This document shows, one piece after another, positions 6,187-10,385 of a stretch of 10,385 bases of DNA; position 1 is the first letter of the stretch; every line of letters starts with the position of its first letter. The notes below the pieces were generated by a model, which saw nothing but the letters and a program-made list of their open reading frames with translations, did no database searches and was not told where the DNA came from. This stretch comes from Candidatus Spechtiibacteriota bacterium (GTDB lineage: Bacteria > Patescibacteriota > Minisyncoccia > Spechtbacterales > HO2-43-30), in NCBI GenBank assembly GCA_016177905.1, contig JACOUK010000059.1, positions 1 through 10,385 of the forward strand. Direction: 5' to 3'. Position numbers and translations under genes: made by a program.

Positions 6187-7866
6187 ATGGCAAATACAAA
6201 GCAACAGAAGGACCGAGTAGCCCACACCGAGGGTGTCGCGCAGGCAGAAGGCTCCCTAGGAGCTGCTTTGCAAAAAGCAGCGGGAAAAGCCAATGTACCT
6301 GTGACCTCAATCGGCGGACCGCCCAGCCCCGAAGCGATCGCGGCAATGGCCGCGCGAATGGGACGGGAAGCGGCCAATTTTCTGAAGCCGCCCGAGGAGC
6401 TCGCCGAAGATCGAAAAAGGGCGGAGCAAGAGCGAGCCGCCGCGCGCGAAAAGGCCCGTCAAGACCGGATCGCGGAACAACAGCGCGCGCGCGAAATCGT
6501 ATCCGCCCTCCGGAGCCTACCCGAGGGCGCGAAGGTAGGATTCCTCCGCGCATTGCAGACCGAATACACTCTGGCGAACAAGCCAGAGCGGTACCTCACG
6601 GAGGAAGACCGCAAGACATTGGCGAAGGCGCAAGACATCCTCAAGACCTACCACACCTTCCCGGCCCAGGTGAAGGGGCTCTTCCGGAACGGCTTCCCGC
6701 TCAAAAGCAAAGCTATCGCAAGGGTGGCAGAGTTGGAAGACCTGAAAGCCCAAGCCAGTGATCCGGACGAGATCGAGCACATCGAAGAGCATCTGGAAGC
6801 GGCTCGCGCTGATCTTGCCGTCAGCGTGGAGAGCGAAGAACTCCATAAGGGCCTCGTTGCGTGGGAGACGGCAAAGGACGCGGAGGCGCTCGCTGGAAAA
6901 CAGCAACACCAGGAAGAGCGCAGGGAAGCGAGAAACGCGTTCTACAAGGGTACGGTGCCCTTCGACCTTGCGGTAGACAATCACGCAGGCGAAGCCTGCC
7001 TCTGGGTGCACTATGTCGCAATGCGCAAGAGCCAGGTTGGCAACAATGTTGCCTACGTCCCGATACTCGACGAAAAGACCCGCCAACCAGTCGAGCTTAA
7101 CGCCTTGGTGAAAATCCGGGTCATGGGAGGGAAAGGATATGTCTGCGAGAAAATCGACGACCGCCGTCCGCCCCACATCAAGGTAGACCCGGACCGTCTG
7201 ATCGAGCTGAACCCGGAGGACGACTTCAACACTTCGAGTGGACCGCGCTGGCAGGAAGACCTGCGCTTGGCGATGGTCAAGACCTACGCCAAGCGCAAAG
7301 CCAGGACGCTCGCAGAAAAGGAAATGGCCAAGCTGGACCTGTTCCTCTCGGCAATCGAGGATCAGGGGACCATCACGGTCACCGAGGTCTTCGGCGCCAT
7401 GTCCGGCGGAAAGGGGCGCAAAACCGGGGTAATCGCAATCAACAACCCCCACCTGCGCCTGAATCCCCACGATCGCGCGTCGAAGCAGTTCCACCTCGCC
7501 TTTACGCTCAAGGTCGGAGCAAAGGGAGTATCCCACATTGGGGAGCAGTTCTACAGCTCCGAATCTATGGTGGATCTGACTCCGCTCGTTGGAAGGGATC
7601 TGCTGCTCGAGGTGGGCGAGGACGACCGTCTCCACCTCACCGACCCTAACCTCTCGTCTGACGATGGGTTGGAAGGGGCAGAGCTACAAGCGGCCAGAGA
7701 AAACCGCCAGCGGATCACAAGGGCGTGCGGCAGGGCCTTTGGGGCACTCTTGGCGCAAAAACGCTACGAGACCAGCCGCCAGAGCGCCGCGGCCACGCCC
7801 TCCCCTGAAGTCTCCGAAGAGACGGCGGAACACCCGGAGCCCGAGATGGTTCCTGCCGCAGCGTAG
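6187..7866 (+). CDS. Unrecognised 559-aa protein with N-terminal coiled coil
   Basis: I do not recognise this protein. It looks soluble, with no signal peptide or membrane segment. Residues 1-70 are polar and Ala/Gly-rich. Residues 70-106 are an Arg/Glu/Ala-rich helix with coiled-coil character. About 107-250 is helical and highly charged. About 251-345 appears to be a mixed alpha/beta domain with several beta-like strands (LWVHYVAM, VKIRVMGG). About 355-395 is helical. About 396-480 is again beta-rich. A helix (495-530) leads to an acidic Pro/Ala/Glu-rich tail (534-559). Only three cysteines are present (271, 320, 514) and no known catalytic motif. Base composition is clearly GC-richer than the neighbours: 41 of 60 bases at 6421-6480 against 29 of 60 at 4981-5040 in the NYN gene. 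Translation is coupled to the 60-aa gene. Promoter, ribosome site and terminator strength suggest an abundant product. Confidence 0.88.
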   Translation: MANTKQQKDRVAHTEGVAQAEGSLGAALQKAAGKANVPVTSIGGPPSPEAIAAMAARMGREAANFLKPPEELAEDRKRAEQERAAAREKARQDRIAEQQRAREIVSALRSLPEGAKVGFLRALQTEYTLANKPERYLTEEDRKTLAKAQDILKTYHTFPAQVKGLFRNGFPLKSKAIARVAELEDLKAQASDPDEIEHIEEHLEAARADLAVSVESEELHKGLVAWETAKDAEALAGKQQHQEERREARNAFYKGTVPFDLAVDNHAGEACLWVHYVAMRKSQVGNNVAYVPILDEKTRQPVELNALVKIRVMGGKGYVCEKIDDRRPPHIKVDPDRLIELNPEDDFNTSSGPRWQEDLRLAMVKTYAKRKARTLAEKEMAKLDLFLSAIEDQGTITVTEVFGAMSGGKGRKTGVIAINNPHLRLNPHDRASKQFHLAFTLKVGAKGVSHIGEQFYSSESMVDLTPLVGRDLLLEVGEDDRLHLTDPNLSSDDGLEGAELQAARENRQRITRACGRAFGALLAQKRYETSRQSAAATPSPEVSEETAEHPEPEMVPAAA

Positions 7867-7889
7867 AACGTAACCGTAAAAACGGCACG

Positions 7890-7920
7890 CCCCCCCGATG
7901 GCAAATATCGGGGGGGTTTT
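7890..7920 (+). terminator. Intrinsic terminator of the 559-aa gene
   Basis: A perfect 10-bp stem (CCCCCCCGAT at 7890-7899, ATCGGGGGGG at 7907-7916) with a 7-nt loop is followed by TTTTACTTT. It begins 23 nt past the stop codon and closes the transcription unit that starts near 5943. Confidence 0.92.
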
Positions 7921-7948
7921 ACTTTGCTTAAAATCAAAATAAAGTAAA

Positions 7949-7972
7949 GCGCCCCGACAATCGTCGGGGCGC
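7949..7972 (-). terminator. Intrinsic terminator of the 180-aa gene
   Basis: A perfect 10-bp stem (GCGCCCCGAC at 7949-7958, GTCGGGGCGC at 7963-7972) has a 4-nt loop. Read on the minus strand it is followed by TTTACTTTATTTT, so it ends the gene whose stop is at 8002. It faces the terminator at 7890-7920 across a 28-nt AT-rich gap. Confidence 0.88.
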
Positions 7973-8001
7973 AAATCCTTTAGCGCTCCAGATACTTTCA
8001 T

Positions 8002-8544
8002 CTACTTTGCTTCGAAAAGGAACGCTGGAACTTCTTCCCTCTCTACATCTACCGGGTAAATGCCGACCGAGATCGAACCATCATCCCATCGCACCATCAG
8101 AGCGAAGCAAGAAGGATTTCCGTCGTCATCTTCTGTCCTCATGTAGAGTGTGATAAATTCAGCTTCCCCTGGACGGTTTATCCGCAGAGGAATATACGAC
8201 GTTCCCTCCTCAAATGACGTTTTCTCCTTAAACGTGAATGGCTTTTCTTCTCCAAATCTTCCAAACAAGACAGGGCGCTTCGTCTTCTTCAGGAGAAGCT
8301 CCCCGAACGAAGCGTGTGTCATGGGTTCGCTAACAGGATATTCTATTTCCACCGCCTCTACAAGGTCGAGTCCTTTTTGCTGAAAGTAAATCTTCGACCA
8401 TTTCGCGCCTACGGGAGCGGGGTGCCTTATCATGAAGGGCGCATTTTTAGGCTCCTTTCCTGCAGGGAAAACCAAGCCTACTCGCAAACGAAGGAAATTT
8501 CCTACTTTTTCAAAATCCTCTGTTCTTGCTTTAACTACAGCCAT
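8002..8544 (-). CDS. Unrecognised 180-aa protein
   Basis: I do not recognise this family. The 180-residue product looks soluble and mostly beta: it alternates short hydrophobic strands and charged turns, for example FLRLRVGLVFPAG near the start, AVEIEYPVSEPMTH in the middle and ALMVRWDDGSISVGIYPVDV near the end. There is a single cysteine (SCFALM), no signal peptide, no membrane helix and no catalytic motif I can name. The start is ATG 8544, with GGAGG 5 nt upstream; the frame stays open 12 codons further to a TTG at 8580, but that lacks a ribosome binding site. It is monocistronic: its own promoter (8605-8633), a dyad at the transcript start and its own terminator. The dyad suggests regulated expression. 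Confidence 0.82.
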   Translation of the reverse strand: MAVVKARTEDFEKVGNFLRLRVGLVFPAGKEPKNAPFMIRHPAPVGAKWSKIYFQQKGLDLVEAVEIEYPVSEPMTHASFGELLLKKTKRPVLFGRFGEEKPFTFKEKTSFEEGTSYIPLRINRPGEAEFITLYMRTEDDDGNPSCFALMVRWDDGSISVGIYPVDVEREEVPAFLFEAK

Positions 8545-8549
8545 AACAC

Positions 8550-8556
8550 CCTCCTC
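8550..8556 (-). promoter_or_regulatory. Shine-Dalgarno deciding the 180-aa gene start
   Basis: GAGGAGG on the minus strand ends 5 nt before ATG 8544. The only longer start in frame (TTG 8580) would place this strong site inside the coding region, so the shorter form is preferred. Confidence 0.8.
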
Positions 8557-8582
8557 TTCTATATAGGTATATTCTGACAAAG

Positions 8583-8606
8583 CTGTAATTCACAGCCTAA
8601 TTACAG
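8583..8606. promoter_or_regulatory. 24-bp dyad over the start point of the 180-aa gene, putative operator
   Basis: The 8-bp arms CTGTAATT (8583-8590) and AATTACAG (8599-8606) are perfect inverted repeats around an 8-bp spacer. The dyad overlaps the first two bases of the -10 complement and covers the predicted start point near 8598. A dimeric repressor bound here would block initiation. An RNA hairpin in the leader is the alternative, but the outer arm is mostly upstream of the transcript start. Confidence 0.55.
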
Positions 8607-8633
8607 TATACCATAAAGGCTGAAAATTGTAAA
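8605..8633 (-). promoter_or_regulatory. Sigma-70 promoter of the 180-aa gene
   Basis: On the minus strand TTTACA (complement of 8628-8633) and TATACT (complement of 8605-8610) are 17 bp apart, with TGG directly before the -10, an extended -10 feature. The start point is predicted near 8598, giving a 54-nt leader. The -35 overlaps the base of the RNase J terminator. Confidence 0.82.
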
Positions 8634-8659
8634 GAGCCCCGATGATATCGAGGCTCTTT
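8631..8659 (-). terminator. Terminator of the RNase J-like gene
   Basis: An 8-bp outer stem (AAAGAGCC at 8631-8638, GGCTCTTT at 8652-8659) continues after one C/A mismatch into a 4-bp inner stem (CGAT/ATCG) with a GAT loop. On the minus strand the run TTTACAATTTT follows. It begins 4 nt past the RNase J stop and shares bases with the next promoter. Confidence 0.8.
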
Positions 8660-8662
8660 TGC

Positions 8663-10018
8663 TTATAATTCTAATGTTGCTCCGTCTTCCAGAAGCTCTG
8701 TTTCTCCTCCCCAGCCCTCCACGAGATTCGAGACGATTTCGCGCTTTGCGCGGTCGGCGTGGCAGGGAATAACGAACTCTGGCCGAAGAAGCTCCCACAT
8801 CCTTTTCATGTCCTCTTCTTTCGCGTGACCAGAAGAATGCAGATTCGGATCTCGGATAATTTCCGCTCCAAAGGAAACAATGGGCGGAGCATCTTCGGTA
8901 ACATAAATTTTCTCAAATCTCCGGGAAAGCTCTTCGACCATCGCGATCCAACGCCCAAGTATTTCCGGGGTCGGAATCGGGTCTTGAGTTATCACAAGCA
9001 CGTCCCCTTGCCTTGGAGCAAGACTAAACTCGCCGTTTGCCAAATTATCAAGAAAGCTTCCCGGCTCCGCCTGCGAACCGGTCACGCAAATCACCGCGTC
9101 TCTTCCCCACGCGGAAGAGTCGGGGTAAAGATATCTTCCCGCGCCGCCTTCGGAACTATCGAATCTTTTAGAAAGAGATCTCCATTCCTCGTCCCCGCAA
9201 AGGCGCAGGAAATCCTGCATGCTTCTTCCTCCCACATACACAGGCCTTCCTAATCGTGAACCTCCATCTAATATCGCCGTGAGCCGCGTTGCGTTCGAAG
9301 ATATTGTCGTACAGAATATCCGGCCCAGCTCTTTTTCAAAGATATGAGCAAGCTCGCTTTGAACCCGCTCTTCGGAGATTACAAAACCCTCTTCGCCGGC
9401 GTTCGTGCTATCCATCAAAAGAGCGCCAATTTTCCCTTGACGAAGAAGCGCGCCAAACACTTCGGCGTTTTGATCAGGACCATCTCCAACTGGCCACATC
9501 TTGAAATCTCCGGGATGCACAATCCTTTTACCCCCAACTTCAATCAGGAAGCCGGAGGATCCAAAGATGCTGTGATGGACCGGGAAGCGTTTGATTTTAA
9601 ACGGGCCAAGTTCGATCTCTTGACTATACACAAAGGATCGAAAAGGTGGAAATTCAGCACGGCTTGCCTTCCGTGCGCGCATGTACATTACTTGCTCGGT
9701 AAAAGGATCAGTCATGATAGGAGCCTGCGGCCACCTTTCGTAAATCTTATGCCATCCTTCACTGTGGTCCATATGGCCGTGCGTGATACAAAGAGCCCTT
9801 ACTCTAACGCCGTCCAGTAGATCAATGTTTGGATAGTATTCATCGCCTAATGGCCGCGTCGAACCATCGTCCACTTTGCTCACTTCTTCGCTTGTCCATA
9901 AAGGCACTTTTTGGCCCCAGTCAACAACCACTGCTTCGTCGCCACACTGAACAATGAGACCATTTCTTGCGCCTACTTCGCTCATCCCGCCTGCCGGTGT
10001 TATCTTTACACTAGACAC
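8663..10018 (-). CDS. rnj: RNase J-like metallo-beta-lactamase/beta-CASP nuclease
   Basis: The family processes and degrades RNA as a 5'-3' exo- and endonuclease using two zinc ions. The 451-residue protein begins with the ITPAGGMSEVGARN strand of RNase J. Zinc ligands are visible: THGHMDH (His80, His82, Asp84, His85), His148/149 in PVHHSIFGSSG, Asp171 in HPGDF, and His420 in PCHAD. The beta-CASP part has MDSTNAGEEG (about 202-211), VGGRSMQ (262-268), TGSQAEP (313-319) and the RNase J hallmark SSGHAKEED with His398. It is about 100 residues shorter than the roughly 550 usual for RNase J; the missing part corresponds to the C-terminal domain. GTG 10018 is chosen for GGAGG 5 nt upstream; a GTG at 10042 would add 8 residues without a site. 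It has its own promoter and terminator and is divergent from ftsH. Confidence 0.88.
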   Translation of the reverse strand: MSSVKITPAGGMSEVGARNGLIVQCGDEAVVVDWGQKVPLWTSEEVSKVDDGSTRPLGDEYYPNIDLLDGVRVRALCITHGHMDHSEGWHKIYERWPQAPIMTDPFTEQVMYMRARKASRAEFPPFRSFVYSQEIELGPFKIKRFPVHHSIFGSSGFLIEVGGKRIVHPGDFKMWPVGDGPDQNAEVFGALLRQGKIGALLMDSTNAGEEGFVISEERVQSELAHIFEKELGRIFCTTISSNATRLTAILDGGSRLGRPVYVGGRSMQDFLRLCGDEEWRSLSKRFDSSEGGAGRYLYPDSSAWGRDAVICVTGSQAEPGSFLDNLANGEFSLAPRQGDVLVITQDPIPTPEILGRWIAMVEELSRRFEKIYVTEDAPPIVSFGAEIIRDPNLHSSGHAKEEDMKRMWELLRPEFVIPCHADRAKREIVSNLVEGWGGETELLEDGATLEL

Positions 10019-10022
10019 GTTA

Positions 10023-10029
10023 CCCTCCC
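10023..10029 (-). promoter_or_regulatory. Shine-Dalgarno deciding the RNase J start
   Basis: GGGAGGG on the minus strand lies just before GTG 10018 (5 nt after GGAGG). The upstream GTG at 10042 has no such site, and the family N-terminus (ITPAGG) also begins just after 10018. Confidence 0.8.
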
Positions 10030-10053
10030 TTCTTGAACTCACACATTCTTACT

Positions 10054-10074
10054 TACTTTGCGTTTTACAAAGTA
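10054..10074 (-). promoter_or_regulatory. Dyad/hairpin at the 5' end of the RNase J transcript
   Basis: TACTTTG (10054-10060) and CAAAGTA (10068-10074) are perfect 7-bp arms around a 7-nt loop. The predicted transcript start is near 10078, so the RNA would begin with this hairpin after about 4 nt. It could be a protein operator or a 5'-end stem-loop that shields the message. Confidence 0.45.
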
Positions 10075-10084
10075 CTTGGTTTCC

Positions 10085-10113
10085 ACTATATCATATCCTC
10101 GTAAGATTGTAAA
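10085..10113 (-). promoter_or_regulatory. Sigma-70 promoter of the RNase J-like gene
   Basis: On the minus strand TTTACA (complement of 10108-10113) and TATAGT (complement of 10085-10090) are separated by 17 bp. The -35 is identical to that of the 180-aa gene. Start predicted near 10078, leader about 60 nt. Confidence 0.82.
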
Positions 10114-10119
10114 GGGTTC

Positions 10120-10148
10120 TTGCTTTCTCTTAAAAGTAATGGTATAAG
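10120..10148 (+). promoter_or_regulatory. Tentative promoter for ftsH
   Basis: TTGCTT (10120-10125) and TATAAG (10143-10148) are 17 bp apart. The -10 is a 5/6 match, the -35 weaker. It would start transcription near 10155, giving an almost leaderless ftsH message, and it overlaps the AAGGA at 10146-10150 that otherwise looks like the ribosome binding site. Both cannot act as drawn; the true promoter may lie further upstream. Confidence 0.3.
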
Positions 10149-10159
10149 GAAGCAATATC

Positions 10160-10385
10160 ATGAAATATTTTACCAAACAGTTTCTTCTTACTGTTCTTGT
10201 CTTTGTTCTTATCACAGGGCTTTTTGCCATGCTCTTCTCTTCCTTTGAAAAGAAAGAGGAAATCTCCTTAAGCCAGCTTGTCAATGAAATAAATGACGGG
10301 AAAGTATCCAAAATTACGGTTGAATCAAACCTCCTCGCTATCGCCACAAACGACGGCGCAAAGCAAACTTCGCGCAAAGAATCCG
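10160..10385 (+). CDS. ftsH: FtsH ATP-dependent membrane zinc metalloprotease, N-terminal part
   Basis: Only the first 75 codons are in the window; the gene runs off the right edge. FtsH is a membrane-anchored AAA+ protease that degrades misfolded membrane proteins and some regulators. The visible part shows a short MKYFTKQ cytoplasmic start, one hydrophobic transmembrane helix (about residues 8-29, FLLTVLVFVLITGLF then AMLFSSF), and the beginning of the extracytoplasmic FtsH domain. There ISLSQLVNEINDGKVSKITV (36-55) matches the typical family pattern of a helix followed by GKVxxITV. The AAA and protease domains lie outside. ATG 10160 has AAGGA 9 nt upstream. It is divergent from the RNase J-like gene. 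The family call relies on the N-terminal pattern only. Confidence 0.85.
   Translation, partial: MKYFTKQFLLTVLVFVLITGLFAMLFSSFEKKEEISLSQLVNEINDGKVSKITVESNLLAIATNDGAKQTSRKES

Noticed and set aside
6517..7635. A 372-codon open frame antisense to the 559-aa gene.
   Set aside because: GC-rich genes commonly leave long antisense frames open. The sense frame has promoter, ribosome site, coupling and terminator; the antisense frame has none of these and no recognisable domain.
4478..10113. The central genes as one defence or RNA-processing system.
   Set aside because: NYN, the orphan pair, the 180-aa orphan and RNase J are on different strands, each with its own promoter and terminator. Adjacency alone does not support a joint system, and no defence-specific domain (helicase, toxin-antitoxin pair, CRISPR, restriction) is visible.
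10039..10377. A 112-codon minus-strand frame opposite ftsH.
   Set aside because: It runs antisense to the FtsH N-terminus and across the RNase J promoter, and no domain is visible.

Overview
This window reads as a chromosomal segment of an uncultivated bacterium, most likely Candidate Phyla Radiation (Patescibacteria, Parcubacteria-like). That assignment is inference. It rests on compact genes with few recognisable pathways, divergent housekeeping proteins, several proteins with no recognisable family, and a PolX with an unusual PHP motif. No rRNA, tRNA, CRISPR array or complete insertion sequence is visible.

Layout. (1) 23-571, plus strand: rpmI and rplT, the ribosomal protein pair that usually follows infC. 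(2) 615-4456, minus strand: three genes transcribed in the order PolX-type DNA polymerase/PHP phosphoesterase, Nudix (Ap4A hydrolase-like), PurF-like amidophosphoribosyltransferase. They converge on rplT at a shared terminator. A nested palindromic REP/MITE-like element (2599-2688) lies between PolX and Nudix. (3) 4478-5874, plus strand: a stand-alone NYN-domain (PIN-like ribonuclease) gene with a perfect consensus promoter and a strong terminator. (4) 5908-7920, plus strand: a second perfect consensus promoter driving two coupled genes, a 60-aa very basic protein with an AT-hook-like motif and a 559-aa GC-rich protein I do not recognise. (5) 7949-8633, minus strand: an unrecognised 180-aa protein whose promoter carries a 24-bp dyad. 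(6) 8631-10113, minus strand: a short RNase J-like metallo-beta-lactamase/beta-CASP nuclease. (7) 10160 to the end, plus strand: the N-terminus of FtsH.

How the genes relate. Regions 1, 2 and 7 are housekeeping: translation, DNA repair, nucleotide metabolism, membrane proteolysis. The central part, from 4478 to about 10100, is a row of separately controlled units, each with its own promoter and mostly its own terminator. Two of them are probable RNA-processing enzymes (NYN, RNase J) and two encode orphan proteins. I see no evidence that these form one operon-encoded system. The best candidate for something undescribed is the coupled pair at 6003-7866: a small AT-hook-like protein plus a large orphan, with an ideal promoter, strong ribosome binding sites and a strong terminator, and a base composition unlike its neighbours.

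Several start codons were moved inward from the longest open frame because a clear Shine-Dalgarno sequence marks an internal start (RNase J at 10018, the 180-aa orphan at 8544, NYN at 4579, PolX at 4456).
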